From Arthrobacter sp. KBS0702 (GTDB taxonomy: Bacteria; Actinomycetota; Actinomycetes; Actinomycetales; Micrococcaceae): a DNA stretch of 64,000 nt. Within the stretch, counting starts at the first letter, position 1, and every line of letters begins with the position of its first letter. Made by a program: the position numbers and the translations under genes. The DNA lies in the NCBI RefSeq assembly GCF_005937985.2, contig NZ_CP042172.1, positions 1,736,001-1,800,000 on the forward strand. Reading direction: 5' to 3'. This document shows positions 9,411 to 20,704 of this stretch, piece by piece. Below the pieces are notes generated by a model. The model saw only the letters and a program-made list of their open reading frames with translations, was not told the DNA's origin and made no database searches.

Positions 9411-11537
9411 TCAGGCCGTGAGGCTGGCGAGGGATTCCTTGGCGGCGGCGGCCACGGCCTCGGCGGTGATGCCGAATTCCTGGAACAGGCGCTTGTAGTC
9501 GGCCGAGGCTCCGAAGTGCTCCAGGCTGATGGAGCGGCCGGCGTCGCCGACGAATTCCTTCCAGCCCAGGGCCAGCCCGGCTTCGACCGAGACCCGCGCC
9601 TTGACGTTGGCCGGGAGCACCGCCTCGCGGTAGGCGGCGTCCTGCTTGTTGAACCATTCCACGCACGGCATGGACACGACCCTGGTGGGGATGCCCTCGG
9701 CCTGCAGGGCGTCGCGTGCTGCCACAGCGAGCTGGACCTCGGAGCCGGTGCCGATCAGGATGACCTGCGCCTCCGCGGTCGCGCCGCCGGAGGATGCCTC
9801 GGCCAGGACGTAGCCGCCCTTGGCGACCCCGGCGGTGGAGGCGAAGGTATCGCCGTCGGCGTCGCCGGTTCCGCGCTCCCAGGTGGGGATGTTCTGCCGG
9901 GTCAGCACGATCCCGGCGGGGTTGGCGTGGTTTTCGAGCATCGCCTTCCAAGCCGCGGCGACCTCATTGGCGTCCCCGGGACGGACGACGTCAAGGCCCG
10001 GGATGGCCCGCAGGGAGGCAAGCTGTTCGACCGGCTGGTGGGTGGGGCCGTCCTCGCCGAGGCCGATCGAGTCGTGCGTCCAGACGTAGAGCGAGGGGAC
10101 GCCCATCAGGGCGCCGAGCCGGATGGCCGGGCGCTGGTAGTCGGAGAAGATCAGGAAGGTGCCGGAGAAGGCCCGGGTTGCCCCGGCCAGGGAGATCCCG
10201 TTCACGATCGACGCGGCGGCGTGTTCGCGGATGCCGAAGTGCAGCACCCGGCCGTACGGGTTGCCCTTCCACGCCTCGGTCTGCCGGGAGGCCGGGATGA
10301 ACGACGGCGAACCTTCGATCGTGGTGTTGTTCGACTCGGCAAGGTCGGCGGAGCCACCCCACAGCTCGGGCATGACCGGGCCGATCGCGTTCAGGACCTT
10401 GCCGGACGCGGCCCGCGTGGAGACGTCCTTGCCGGCTTCGAAGACCGGCAGCGCGGCGTCGAACTCAGCCGGAAGCTTGCGGGCCTCGACGCGCTCGAGC
10501 AGGGCGGCCGCCTCGGGATTGCCGGACTGCCAGGCCTCGAACGCCGCCTGCCATTCGGACCGGGCCGCGGCGCCGCGGGCCTGCGCTTCGCGGGTGTGGG
10601 CCAGAACCTCCTCGTCAACCTGGAAAGACCGCTCCGGGTCGAAGCCGAGGACCTTCTTCAGGCCGGCGACTTCCTCCGCGCCGAGCGCCGAGCCGTGGAT
10701 CTTGCCGGTGTTCTGCTTCTTCGGCGCCGGCCACCCGATGATGGTGCGAAGCGAGATGATGGACGGCTTGCCGGTCTCGGCCTTGGCGGCGAGCAGGGCG
10801 GCGTGCAGTTCGGGCACGTCCTCCTTGTATTCGCCGGTGCGGGTCCAGTCGACCCGCTGGGTGTGCCAGCCGTAGGCCTCGTAGCGGGCCAGGACGTCCT
10901 CGGTGAACGCGACGTCGGTGTCGTCCTCGATGCTGATGTGGTTCTCGTCGTAGATCACCACGAGGTTGCCCAGTTCCTGGTGCCCGGCGAGCGAGGACGC
11001 CTCGCTCGTGACGCCTTCCTGCAGGTCGCCGTCGGACGCAATCACCCAGACGGTGTGGTCGAACGGGCTGGTGCCGGCGGGAGCGTCGGCGTCGAACAGC
11101 CCGCGCATCCGGCGCTGGGAGTAGGCGAAGCCGACGGCGGACGCCAGGCCCTGGCCCAGCGGGCCCGTGGTGATCTCCACCCCGGCCGTGTGCTTGTACT
11201 CCGGGTGACCGGGGGTCAGGGAACCCCAGGTCCGCAGCGCCTGGAGGTCCTTCAGCTCCAGGCCGTAGCCCGAGAGGAAGAGCTGGATGTAGAGCGTCAG
11301 GGAGGTGTGGCCGGGGGACAGGACGAACCGGTCGCGGCCCAGCCACTGCGGGTTCGCCGGGTCGTGGCGCATCAGCTTCTGGAAGAGCAGGTAGGCGGCC
11401 GTAGCCAGGCTCATCGCGGTGCCGGGGTGGCCGTTACCGACCTTCTCCACGGCATCCGCCGCGAGCACCCGGACGGTGTCCACGGCCCGGGCGTCCAGAT
11501 GAGTCCATGACAGTTCTTGCTCTTCCAAATGTGGCAC
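9411..11537 (-). CDS. tkt: Transketolase
   Basis: Thiamine-diphosphate enzyme that moves two-carbon units between sugar phosphates. Landmarks are [12 protein letters not shown] near residue 30, the ThDP-binding SDGDLQEG near 160, and the pyrimidine-domain GIREHA and [19 protein letters not shown] blocks near 415-485. I place the start at GTG 11537 because AGGGG lies 10 bases upstream. The TTG at 11528, matching the usual MEEQELSW beginning, is the alternative; the frame continues further upstream without conservation. It is the first gene of tkt-tal-pgi-zwf-opcA-pgl, and its leader carries a large hairpin. Confidence 0.94.
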   Translation of the reverse strand: MPHLEEQELSWTHLDARAVDTVRVLAADAVEKVGNGHPGTAMSLATAAYLLFQKLMRHDPANPQWLGRDRFVLSPGHTSLTLYIQLFLSGYGLELKDLQALRTWGSLTPGHPEYKHTAGVEITTGPLGQGLASAVGFAYSQRRMRGLFDADAPAGTSPFDHTVWVIASDGDLQEGVTSEASSLAGHQELGNLVVIYDENHISIEDDTDVAFTEDVLARYEAYGWHTQRVDWTRTGEYKEDVPELHAALLAAKAETGKPSIISLRTIIGWPAPKKQNTGKIHGSALGAEEVAGLKKVLGFDPERSFQVDEEVLAHTREAQARGAAARSEWQAAFEAWQSGNPEAAALLERVEARKLPAEFDAALPVFEAGKDVSTRAASGKVLNAIGPVMPELWGGSADLAESNNTTIEGSPSFIPASRQTEAWKGNPYGRVLHFGIREHAAASIVNGISLAGATRAFSGTFLIFSDYQRPAIRLGALMGVPSLYVWTHDSIGLGEDGPTHQPVEQLASLRAIPGLDVVRPGDANEVAAAWKAMLENHANPAGIVLTRQNIPTWERGTGDADGDTFASTAGVAKGGYVLAEASSGGATAEAQVILIGTGSEVQLAVAARDALQAEGIPTRVVSMPCVEWFNKQDAAYREAVLPANVKARVSVEAGLALGWKEFVGDAGRSISLEHFGASADYKRLFQEFGITAEAVAAAAKESLASLTA

Positions 11538-12051
11538 GAAAACCGGGCCCCTCTCTGTGCTGACGGCCGGTGGCACGAGGTTCCCTCTGTGTTTTCCCGC
11601 TGGGGGATCTAACTCGGGGCCTTCCGCCGGGGCACAGTTCGGTGCCCGCCGCGGTTCGTACCAGCCGTTCACCATCGAATCGTTGATCTATCATTGCGCC
11701 GCATGCACGGGGCCGTGAGCGCCGTTGGGGCGCCGGCCCGTGCGTGCTGATCTGTGAGACAGCTTAGCCCCATTCCACCTGCCGGGCAGGGTACATCTCA
11801 GGAATTGGACCGGTTTTGGGCTTATATGAATCACCGTGTGCCGCGGCGGCGGTGAGGCCGTGTTAATCAGTCGGACTCATGCGGGCGCCTTCGGGGCCGG
11901 AACGCAGCTGCCACCACGGTATGATGGTGGCTGGCCACCCATGGGGGCGAGGACACGCCTGTGCGCTGAGCGTGGACCCCCTCCGAATGCAATGCGCCGG
12001 ACTTAGGCGCACTGCGACGACCAGCCGGACTGAACAGCCAGACAGAACAGA
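11538..12051. other. Divergent intergenic region between tkt and ctaB
   Basis: No gene is seen in these 514 bases. A long imperfect stem-loop (11701-11747, outer arms GCATGCACGGG and CCCGTGCGTGC with an inner GCGCC/GGCGC stem) lies about 165 bases upstream of tkt. On the plus strand a good -10 hexamer, TATGAT, occurs at 11920-11925, and an imperfect dyad ATGGTGGC-TG-GCCACCCAT at 11924-11942 follows it. Both could serve ctaB. No conserved riboswitch was recognised. Confidence 0.5.
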
Positions 12052-13014
12052 GTGACTGCCACCGTGAGCACAACAGAAACGCCGCTTAACGCCTCCCAGG
12101 CCCCGGCCCGGATCGGCTTCGCCCGCAAAGCCAAGGCCTACCTGGCGCTCACGAAACCCCGGGTAATCGAACTCCTGCTGGTCAGCACCCTGCCCACCAT
12201 GATCTACGCCGAGCGCGGCTTCCCGTCCCTCGGCCTGATCCTGGCCACCCTCGTCGGCGGCGCGTTTGCCGCCGGCAGCGCGGGGTCCTTCAACTGCTAC
12301 ATCGACCGGGACATCGACAAGCTCATGCACCGGACCGAAAACCGTCCGCTGGTCACGGGGGAGGTCACCCCGCGCGAAGCACTGGTCTTCTCGTGGCTTC
12401 TCGGCGCGGCCGCCATCGCGATCCTTTGGTTCGGCGCCAACCCGCTCTCGGCCTGGCTGGGACTCGGCGCGATCGTGTTCTACGTCGTCATCTACACGAT
12501 GATCCTCAAGCGCCGCACCGCCCAGAACATCGTCTGGGGCGGGGCTGCCGGCTGCTTCCCGGTGCTGATCGCCTGGGCGGCGGTGACCAACACGGTGGAG
12601 TGGCCCGCCGTCGTCCTCTTTATGGTGATCTTCCTCTGGACCCCGCCGCACTACTGGCCGCTGTCCATGCGCTACGGCGAGGACTACCGGAACGCCAACG
12701 TGCCGATGCTCGGTGCCATCGCCGGCGCCAAGGTTGTCTCCGTGCAGGTGGTCCTGTACGCGTGGGCCATGGTTGCCTGCTCGCTGCTGCTGATCCCGGT
12801 CGGCGGCGCCGGCTGGGTCTACACCGTCACCGCCGTCGCCGCGGGCGCCTGGTTCCTGTACGAGTCGCACGCGCTCTACAACCGGGCCCAGGGTGGCGAC
12901 GTCTCGAACAAGGGCGCCATGAAGGTCTTCCATGGCTCCATCAGCTACCTCACCCTGCTCTTCATCGCGCTGGCCGTGGACCCGTTCATCGGCTCCTCGA
13001 TCATCGGCAGCTAG
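12052..13014 (+). CDS. ctaB: Protoheme IX farnesyltransferase (heme o synthase)
   Basis: Membrane prenyltransferase that attaches farnesyl to heme b, giving heme o for aa3-type cytochrome oxidase. The roughly 320-residue product has nine likely membrane helices. The first Asp-rich site is [20 protein letters not shown] (about 82-101); the second lies around [15 protein letters not shown] (about 206). GTG at 12052 is used; GTG at 12064 is an alternative, and neither has a strong ribosome site. It is divergent from tkt. ctaA, the next enzyme in the path, is on the opposite strand about 0.8 kb downstream. Confidence 0.94.
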   Translation: MTATVSTTETPLNASQAPARIGFARKAKAYLALTKPRVIELLLVSTLPTMIYAERGFPSLGLILATLVGGAFAAGSAGSFNCYIDRDIDKLMHRTENRPLVTGEVTPREALVFSWLLGAAAIAILWFGANPLSAWLGLGAIVFYVVIYTMILKRRTAQNIVWGGAAGCFPVLIAWAAVTNTVEWPAVVLFMVIFLWTPPHYWPLSMRYGEDYRNANVPMLGAIAGAKVVSVQVVLYAWAMVACSLLLIPVGGAGWVYTVTAVAAGAWFLYESHALYNRAQGGDVSNKGAMKVFHGSISYLTLLFIALAVDPFIGSSIIGS

Positions 13015-13028
13015 GCAGGCGCGGGAGG

Positions 13029-13688
13029 TCAGGGCTTTTCGGGGCCGGGCGGGTCACGGCGGTCCGCCGCTTCCGGAAGATCCCGCCGGGCCCGCCGCCC
13101 GCGCCGCAGATGCCAGATGACGAGTCCCAGGACCCCGAGCACAGCTATCGCCGCCGTGATGTCCCGGCCAGCCACCTTGGCCACGGCGTCATAGGAGTTG
13201 CCAGCAAAGAAGCCGAGCAGCACGAAGCCCGTTCCCCACACCAGTCCACCGGCGGCATTGAAGGCCAGGAACTTCGGGTAGTGCATTCGGGAGGCGCCGG
13301 CCAGGGCGGGCATGACGGCCCGGAAAAACGCCACGAAGCGGCCCAGGAAAACGGCTGAGCCGCCCCGTTGGCGCAGAAAGGCCTGGGCCCGGGCCAGGCC
13401 GCGCCGGCGCCGCTTCATCAGTTTGAAGTCCAGCAGGCGGGGACCCACGTGCTTGCCGATCTCGTAGCCCACGGTGTCCCCGGCAATGGCAGCGGTGACC
13501 ACGACGGCGGCCATGCCCCACAGCGGCACCTCGCCGCGGCTCGCAATGACGCCGCCCAGGACCGCGGCCGTCTCACCCGGAATCACGAAGCCAATGAAGA
13601 CCGCGTCTTCGGCGAACACCAGGCAGGCCACGAGCGTGAAGGCCAGCGCGGGACTCATATTCAGGAGGCTGTTGACGACTCCGTTCAC
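13029..13688 (-). CDS. DedA family membrane protein
   Basis: The DedA/SNARE-associated family are inner-membrane proteins linked to lipid (undecaprenyl-phosphate or phospholipid) translocation and membrane homeostasis. The 219-residue product has the family blocks FIGFVIPGETAAVLGG (about 31-46), GDTVGYEIGK (about 70-79) and the FLGRFVAFFRAVMPALAG amphipathic/reentrant segment (about 114-131). Four to five hydrophobic helices are followed by a basic, proline-rich C-tail. The GTG start at 13688 fits the family N-terminus. It lies downstream of ctaA, separated by a probable terminator. Confidence 0.88.
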   Translation of the reverse strand: MNGVVNSLLNMSPALAFTLVACLVFAEDAVFIGFVIPGETAAVLGGVIASRGEVPLWGMAAVVVTAAIAGDTVGYEIGKHVGPRLLDFKLMKRRRRGLARAQAFLRQRGGSAVFLGRFVAFFRAVMPALAGASRMHYPKFLAFNAAGGLVWGTGFVLLGFFAGNSYDAVAKVAGRDITAAIAVLGVLGLVIWHLRRGRRARRDLPEAADRRDPPGPEKP

Positions 13689-13735
13689 GGCGCTGCCTTT
13701 CTCTCGACAAAGTCAGGCTACCGGCCGGCAAGCAA

Positions 13736-13792
13736 CGCGGGGTCAGTTTCCGCCGGTCCCAGGCATCCGGACGGGCGGCAAGTGACCCCGCG
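13736..13792 (-). terminator. Nested stem-loop downstream of ctaA
   Basis: Outer arms CGCGGGGTCA (13736-13745) and TGACCCCGCG (13783-13792) are perfectly complementary. Inner pairs CCGCC/GGCGG and GTCC/GGAC fold the interval. It lies in the 117 bases between the ctaA stop and the dedA start, both on the minus strand, so it probably ends or attenuates the ctaA transcript. Confidence 0.55.
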
Positions 13793-13805
13793 CTGGAGTC
13801 TTCCG

Positions 13806-14750
13806 CTACTTGGCCGGGCTGCTGCGCGCGAGGTCGGCTGCGTTGGTGGATGCGCTCATCAGCAGGGCCGCGCCGAGCATGTGCGCGCCCACGAGCAGCG
13901 CGGGGATGCCGTTGTAGTACTGCGTGAAGCCGATGACAGCCTGCAGCACCGTAACGCCCAGAAGCAGGAACACGGCAGTGCGGAACGGACCCGTAATCCG
14001 GCCCCGGAGCACGAGGAACACGCCGAACAGGGCGCCGGCGGTCACGAGGTAGGCCGGAACGGCATGGATGTGCGAGAACAGATCCCAGTCCAGGTTGTTG
14101 CGCGGCGCGTTCGCGTCACCGGCGTGCGGGCCGGCGCCGGTCACGACGACGCCGAGGCAGACTGCCACGGCGGAGAAGAGCGCGACGGCGGCCAGCACCG
14201 GGCGTGCGGCACCCGGCAGGGCGGGAAGCTCCCGGGTCCGTGCCGCCCCGGTCCTTCCGTAGGCGCGGTTGACGAGCAGCGTGGCGAGCACCACGAGGGC
14301 CATCGAGACGAGGAAGTGCAGGCCCACCACCCACGGGTTCAGCTGGGTGAGGACGGTGATGCCGCCAATGATGGCCTGGGCCGGAATGCTGGCGAGCAGG
14401 CCGAGGGCCAGCAGGAAGAGGTCGCGGCGCTCCCTCCGGAGGTTCCACAGGTAGACCAGCATCATCACGGCGACGGCGGCCAGCGCGAACGTCAGCAGGC
14501 GGTTGCCGAACTCGATGAAGCCGTGGATTCCCATCTCGGGAGTGTTCACGAGCGAGCTGTCCGTGCAGCGCGGCCACGTGGGGCAGCCCAGGCCCGAAGC
14601 CGTCAGGCGGACGGCGCCGCCGGTCACCACCAGCACGGTCTGGCCGATCAGGGACAGCACGGCCAGGCGGCGGACCGTCTTGTCGACGGTGACGGGCAGC
14701 CGGGAGGAAATCCGGGACATGATCCGGGGAGGGCGGGATGCCGTACTCAC
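13806..14750 (-). CDS. ctaA: Heme a synthase (COX15/CtaA family)
   Basis: Membrane enzyme that oxidises the C8 methyl of heme o to form heme a for cytochrome c oxidase. The 314-residue product has eight predicted helices in two repeated four-helix halves. Conserved segments include TASGLGCPTWPRCTDS (about 46-61, with the Cys pair), a histidine-bearing HGFIEFGNRLLT (about 72) and a second-half HIHAVPAYLV. GTG at 14750 is chosen because it directly follows the permease stop by 7 bases; ATG at 14720 is a shorter alternative. It is cotranscribed with the ABC transporter genes, as in mycobacteria. Confidence 0.93.
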   Translation of the reverse strand: MSTASRPPRIMSRISSRLPVTVDKTVRRLAVLSLIGQTVLVVTGGAVRLTASGLGCPTWPRCTDSSLVNTPEMGIHGFIEFGNRLLTFALAAVAVMMLVYLWNLRRERRDLFLLALGLLASIPAQAIIGGITVLTQLNPWVVGLHFLVSMALVVLATLLVNRAYGRTGAARTRELPALPGAARPVLAAVALFSAVAVCLGVVVTGAGPHAGDANAPRNNLDWDLFSHIHAVPAYLVTAGALFGVFLVLRGRITGPFRTAVFLLLGVTVLQAVIGFTQYYNGIPALLVGAHMLGAALLMSASTNAADLARSSPAK

Positions 14751-14757
14751 AATTTTC

Positions 14758-15543
14758 TCAATTCCACTTGAACCAACGGGTTGCTGCGAGGCCGGCAACG
14801 GCGGTCCAGAGCAGCAGGACAAACACGGCGGCAGGGTTGACGCTGCCATGCAGGAAAGCATCCCGCAGCGCCTGGCCCAGCGCGCCGGAGGGAAGGAAGT
14901 GCACGGTGGCCTGGGCGAGCGCGGGGAGCCGCTCGGCCGGAATGACGATCCCGCCCAGGGCGCCGAGCAGGATCCAGAGCAGGTTGGTGATCGCGAGCGT
15001 CGCCTCCGGCCGGACCGTGCCGGCCACGAGCAGGCCGAGGGCGGTGAAGGCCGCTGCGCCAAGGACCAGCAGCGCGAACCCGGGCAGCAGCCCCGCGGCT
15101 GACGGCTGCCAGCCCAGCGGCAGGGCGACGGCGGTGACCACCAGTACCTGCAGCAGCAGCACCACAAGTACGGCAATCACCTTGCCGAGGATCAGGCCGG
15201 TCCGGCCCAGCGGGGTCGTGGACAGGAACCGCAGCACCCCGTACCGGCGGTCGAAACCGGTGGCGATGCCCTGGCCGGTGAAGGCCGTGGACATGGCGCA
15301 CAGCGCCAGGATGCCAGGTACAGCGATATTGACGCGGCTGGAGCCGAGGCCGTCCAACAGCGGCGTGACGGTCAGGCCCACCAGGGCCAGCAGCGGCAGG
15401 ATGACGGCCAGGATCAGCTGCTCGCCGTTGCGGAGCATGGTGACGGTCTCATACCGCCCCTGCAGCAGGACCCGGCGCAACAGGGGAGCGGGGGCACTGC
15501 CCAGCGGCGTGCCGGCTGTTGTTCCGGCGGGCGCGGAGCTCAT
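14758..15543 (-). CDS. ABC-2 type transporter permease
   Basis: Integral membrane half of an exporter whose ATPase is the preceding gene. The 261-residue product starts at ATG 15543, overlapping the ATPase stop by 4 bases (ATGA). It has about six helices and the ABC-2 family's cytoplasmic loop motif RYGVLRFLSTTPLGR (about 108-122). The substrate is unknown. The conserved placement directly before ctaA (also Rv1457c-Rv1456c in M. tuberculosis) suggests a link to heme or cytochrome oxidase maturation, but that is inference. Confidence 0.85.
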   Translation of the reverse strand: MSSAPAGTTAGTPLGSAPAPLLRRVLLQGRYETVTMLRNGEQLILAVILPLLALVGLTVTPLLDGLGSSRVNIAVPGILALCAMSTAFTGQGIATGFDRRYGVLRFLSTTPLGRTGLILGKVIAVLVVLLLQVLVVTAVALPLGWQPSAAGLLPGFALLVLGAAAFTALGLLVAGTVRPEATLAITNLLWILLGALGGIVIPAERLPALAQATVHFLPSGALGQALRDAFLHGSVNPAAVFVLLLWTAVAGLAATRWFKWN

Positions 15544-16508
15544 CGGGTTTCCCTTCCGGAGATGTCGAGGAAGACGTCTTCGAGGCTGCGGGCCGCGAGG
15601 CTCATCGAGGCGGGCATGATGCCGCGCTCCGCCCACCAGGCTGTCACGGCGGCGAGATCAGCCGGGGTCAGCGCTCCGGTGGCGCTGTAGCTGCCGGCCC
15701 GCGTTTCCCGGACCTCGACGGCGTCCGGCAGCACGCCGGACAGATCAAGCCCGGGCTCGGCTTCGAAGAGGAGGGTGCGGACGTGCTGATCTGAGCCGGA
15801 GGTCAACTCGTGCCGCAGCAACTGGGCGACGGTGCCCTCCGCGACGTTCCGGCCGGCGTCGATGATGTAGACGTAGTCGGCCAGCCGCTGGGCGTCATCC
15901 ATCAGGTGCGTGGTGAGGACGATGCCCATGCCGCGGTCCCGCAGTTCGGCAATCAGTTCGAACACCAGCTGGCGGGACTGCGGGTCCAAGCCGGCGCTTG
16001 GCTCGTCGAGGAAGAGCACCTCGGGGCGGCCAACCAGGGCCGCGGCGAGGGCGAGCCGCTGCTTCTGTCCGCCGGAGAGGCGCCGGACCGTGGTGCGGCT
16101 GAAGGTGTCGATGCCCAGCCGGGCAATGAGCTCGTCCACGGGCCAAGGGTCCTGGTACAGGCCGGCGATGTGCCGGAGCAGGGGGATGGGCCGGGCCGAC
16201 GGCGGAAGGCCGCCGTCCTGGAGCATCACGCCGACGCGGGCGCGGAGTTCGGCCCCGGCGGTGTCGGGGTCCTGGCCGAGCAGGCTGATGCTGCCGCCGG
16301 TGCGCTTCTGCAAGCCTTGGGCGCACTCGATCGTCGTGGTCTTGCCCGCCCCGTTGGCGCCCAGCAGGGCGGTGACCTGCCCGCGTTCGGCAATGAGGGA
16401 CAAACCGCTGACCACCCGCAGCATCTTGCCGTCAAGGCTGGGCAACGGGCCAACATCCTTGATGAGCCCGCTGATGGTCAGGGCGGGGGATTCGGGAGAT
16501 CGCACCAA
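15540..16508 (-). CDS. ABC transporter ATP-binding protein
   Basis: Nucleotide-binding subunit for the adjacent permease. Motifs in order are Walker A GANGAGKTT (about 50-58), a Q-loop near GVMLQDGG, signature LSGGQKQRLALA (about 143-154) and Walker B VLFLDEPSAGLDP (about 162-174), with the H-loop in TTHLMDDA. The C-terminal 80 residues form the extension common in ABC-2 drug/lipid exporters. Start is TTG 16508 or GTG 16505. Its promoter region is shared divergently with sufR. Confidence 0.9.
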   Translation of the reverse strand: MVRSPESPALTISGLIKDVGPLPSLDGKMLRVVSGLSLIAERGQVTALLGANGAGKTTTIECAQGLQKRTGGSISLLGQDPDTAGAELRARVGVMLQDGGLPPSARPIPLLRHIAGLYQDPWPVDELIARLGIDTFSRTTVRRLSGGQKQRLALAAALVGRPEVLFLDEPSAGLDPQSRQLVFELIAELRDRGMGIVLTTHLMDDAQRLADYVYIIDAGRNVAEGTVAQLLRHELTSGSDQHVRTLLFEAEPGLDLSGVLPDAVEVRETRAGSYSATGALTPADLAAVTAWWAERGIMPASMSLAARSLEDVFLDISGRETR

Positions 16509-16599
16509 AGCATTCTACGCGATGTAGTAGGGCGTGGCCCGATGCGGGGCCGGGCGCAGGAAAGCCATGCCTTACTGGATCGAGGGAGTAAATTACGAC

Positions 16600-16623
16600 A
16601 TGATTGTGTTGTGTATTCCATGA
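16600..16623 (+). CDS. Possible 7-codon upstream ORF overlapping the sufR start
   Basis: ATG at 16600 opens a short frame encoding MIVLCIP, whose TGA (16621-16623) overlaps the sufR ATG (16620-16622) as ATGA. A GAGGGAG ribosome site at 16582-16588 lies 11 bases before the short ORF, while sufR itself has no visible ribosome site. This arrangement would make sufR translation depend on reading this peptide, which contains one cysteine codon. It is a candidate only; it may also be chance. Confidence 0.35.
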   Translation: MIVLCIP

Positions 16624-17449
16624 GCCCAAGTACTTCTGCCGCGCCTGCCATGCGCGCTGAGTCGCGCGAGCCTGCCGGGGGCGCTGTTCCGCCGGCCACG
16701 CACGCCGCAGAAGCCGAGGACCGCACCCGGGACCGCGTCCTGGCTGCTGTGCTGGAGCACGGGCCCATCAGCGCCGCCGAACTTGGCGAGCTGCTGGGCT
16801 TCACCCCCGCGGCGGTTCGCCGCCACCTCGACCACCTCTCGCGCCACGGCGTGATCGAAGTCAAGCGCGTGGCCCGCGCGGGCGCTGGCGCGGGACGCCC
16901 GGCCCGCCGCTATGTGCTCAGCTCGCAGGGCCAGTCCACGTGGGGCAACGACTACCTCGACATCGCCAACTCCGCCCTGCGACGGCTGGGCGAAATGGCG
17001 GGCTCCGAAGCTGTCCGGGAGTTCGCCGTCGAGCGCTTCGCCGAAATGGAACGCCGCTACGCGCCGGAAATCGAGCAGGCGGGCCGCGATATCACCGCCC
17101 GCGCCCGCGCCCTGTCCGAGGCACTCAGCCGTGACGGTTTCGTTGCCTCGGCGCAGTCCATCGAGGCTAAGGCGCCGTTGCCGGCCGCGCTCTCCAGTGT
17201 GCAGCTGTGCCAGGGCCACTGCCCCATCCAGCAGCTCGCCGCCCAGTTCCCCGTGTTCTGCGATGTGGAGACCGAACTGTTCTCCCGGCTGGTCGGCGTC
17301 GACGTGCGCCGGCTCTCCACGCTCGCGCGCGGCGGCCATGTCTGCACCACCCACATACCTACGGGCCGTCCGGCCGCCGGCGGGGCTTCCAGCCCCGCGG
17401 GTGCGGGCAACCCGGACGAAGAATCCAACCATCTGCAAGAAAGGCCGTG

Positions 17450-17450
<1 letters not shown>
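16620..17450 (+). CDS. sufR: SUF operon transcriptional regulator SufR
   Basis: Iron-sulfur-sensing repressor of the SUF operon. The 276-residue product has a winged-helix DNA-binding domain (about 36-84; [22 protein letters not shown]) and a C-terminal region with four cysteines at about 197, 201, 214 and 242 (CxxxC-x12-C) positioned for an Fe-S cluster. Its stop overlaps sufB by 1 base (TGATG). No ribosome site precedes its ATG; coupling to the 7-codon ORF ending here is a likely explanation. Autoregulation is expected from the family. Confidence 0.9.
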
Positions 17451-18912
<1,462 letters not shown>

Positions 18913-18913
<1 letters not shown>

Positions 18914-20199
18914 TGACTGACATCACTACTGAAAAGGCCCGCATCGGCGCGCCCTCAGCCCAGCCGTTCATCAACGGTTTCACCGAGGAAGGCGAAAGCC
19001 TCTCGCCGCTGAACGCCGCGGAGTCCAAGTCCCCGCTGGGCGGCGAGGCCGTCAAGCGCCACTCGCACGGCGGCGGCGTCGGCATCCCGGACAGCTCACG
19101 CGCCGGCCGCCTGACCTCGTACAAGCTGGCGGACTTCAAGCCGCTGACCGGCATGGAGGAGGATTGGCGGTTCACCCCGCTCAAGCGCCTCCGCGGCCTC
19201 CACACCGAGGTCCTGAACGGTGCCGCGCCATCCGTGGCCGTCACCGGCCCGGACAGCGTCCGGATCGAGACCGTTGGCCGCGACGATGCCCGCATCGGCT
19301 CCGCCGCGATTCCCGAGGACCGCGTGTCCGCCAACGCCTGGGAGAACTTCAGCGAGGCCACCGTCATCACGGTCCCCGCCGAGGTCCAGGCCGAGGGCGA
19401 GGTCAGCGTGGTGCTGACCGGCCAGGGAACCGCGGCAGCGTCGCAGCACGTTGTCATCATCGCGGAGAAGTTCTCCAAGGCGGTGGTGGTGCTCGATCAC
19501 CAGGGCACCGCCGTCGTCTCGGAAAACATCGAAATCCTCGTGGAGGACGGCGCTCAGCTGACCGTCATCTCGCTCCAGGAATGGAACGACGACGCCGTGC
19601 ACGCGTCCTCCCAGCAGGCGAAGCTTGGCCGCGACGCCAAGTTCAAGCACATCGTCGTCAGCCTCGGCGGCGATCTGGTGCGCGTCACGCCGTCGGCCCG
19701 CTTCACCGCACCCGGTGCCGAAGCGGAACTGTTCGGCCTGTACTTCGCCGACGCCGGCCAGCATCTCGAGCAGCGCCTCTTCGTGGACCACGCAGTAGCC
19801 AACTGCAAGTCCAACGTGCTCTACAAGGGCGCCCTCCAAGGCCGCAACGCGCACACCGTCTGGGTGGGCGACGTCCTGATCCGCAAGGAAGCAGAAGGTA
19901 CCGACACCTACGAGGCCAACCGCAACCTGGTCCTCACCGACGGTGCCCGCGCGGATTCCGTGCCCAACCTCGAGATCGAGACCGGCCTGATCGCCGGCGC
20001 CGGCCACGCCAGCGCCACTGGCCGTTTCGACGACGAGCACCTGTTCTACCTGATGGCCCGCGGTATCCCGGAAAAGGTGGCCCGCCGACTGGTGGTCCGC
20101 GGCTTCCTGAACGAGATCATCCAGCAGATCAAGGTTCCCGCCATCGAGGAACGCCTCACCGAAGCCGTCGAGCGCGAGCTCGCGGCAACGGAAAACTAG
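18913..20199 (+). CDS. sufD: Fe-S cluster assembly protein SufD
   Basis: Partner of SufB in the SufBC2D scaffold, related to SufB in the C-terminal beta-helix. The 428-residue product shows LGRDAKFKHIVVSLGGDLVR (about 237-256), HAVANCKSNVLYKGALQGR (about 294-312) and the shared C-terminal signature GRFDDEHLFYLMARGIP (about 371-387). An unusually His/Gly-rich N-terminal segment (KRHSHGGGVG) follows a disordered start. It is translationally coupled to sufB and lies 29 bases before the Rieske protein gene. Confidence 0.96.
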
Positions 20200-20228
20200 T
20201 GCACGGCACTAGAGAATAGGGACGACAA

Positions 20229-20588
20229 ATGACGGAACAGCCAAAGGGCGAGTTGGTCTGCAGCGCCAGCGAGATCCAGCTCAAGCAGGCCCTGCGCATC
20301 CTGATCGACGACTACCCGGTAGCGGTCGTGAAGGACTCGATGGGGGAAATCCATGCGATCGGCGACACCTGCTCGCACGCGGACATCTCGCTCTCCGAAG
20401 GTGAGGTTGAAGGCTGCAAGATCGAGTGCTGGGGCCACGGCTCCCAGTTCGACCTGCGCAGCGGCCAGCCGCTTCAGCTGCCGGCCTACGACCCCGTGCC
20501 CGTCTTTGCCGTCACGATCGTGGATGACGACGTCTATGTGGATGTCAGCACCGTCCTGAACGGCGCCGAGGCTCCGAACCTCAGCTGA
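20229..20588 (+). CDS. Rieske-type [2Fe-2S] ferredoxin in the SUF operon
   Basis: Small cytoplasmic Rieske protein like the ferredoxin subunit of non-heme iron oxygenases. The 119 residues contain the complete cluster-binding motif: C48-S-H50 and C67-W-G-H70 with a 16-residue spacer. No signal or membrane segment is seen. A GGGACGA ribosome site precedes the ATG. Lying between sufD and sufC, it may donate electrons for cluster assembly or simply be a client co-regulated with iron-sulfur supply. The role is inferred from position. Confidence 0.9.
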   Translation: MTEQPKGELVCSASEIQLKQALRILIDDYPVAVVKDSMGEIHAIGDTCSHADISLSEGEVEGCKIECWGHGSQFDLRSGQPLQLPAYDPVPVFAVTIVDDDVYVDVSTVLNGAEAPNLS

Positions 20589-20704
20589 CCGGGCCGGGGC
20601 CAGCACCACCAGCCCCGCTCGGCCGGCAGCCAGCAACACCCAAAAACTTATCGACGAGAAAACGCACCGCCGCCCCGGCAACGGTGCAGAGGAGAACCAG
20701 ACAC

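Noticed and set aside
16515..16527. CTAC-N5-GTAG dyad upstream of the ABC ATPase as a SufR operator
   Set aside because: Arms of four bases are too short to support a site, and no second copy was seen near sufB.
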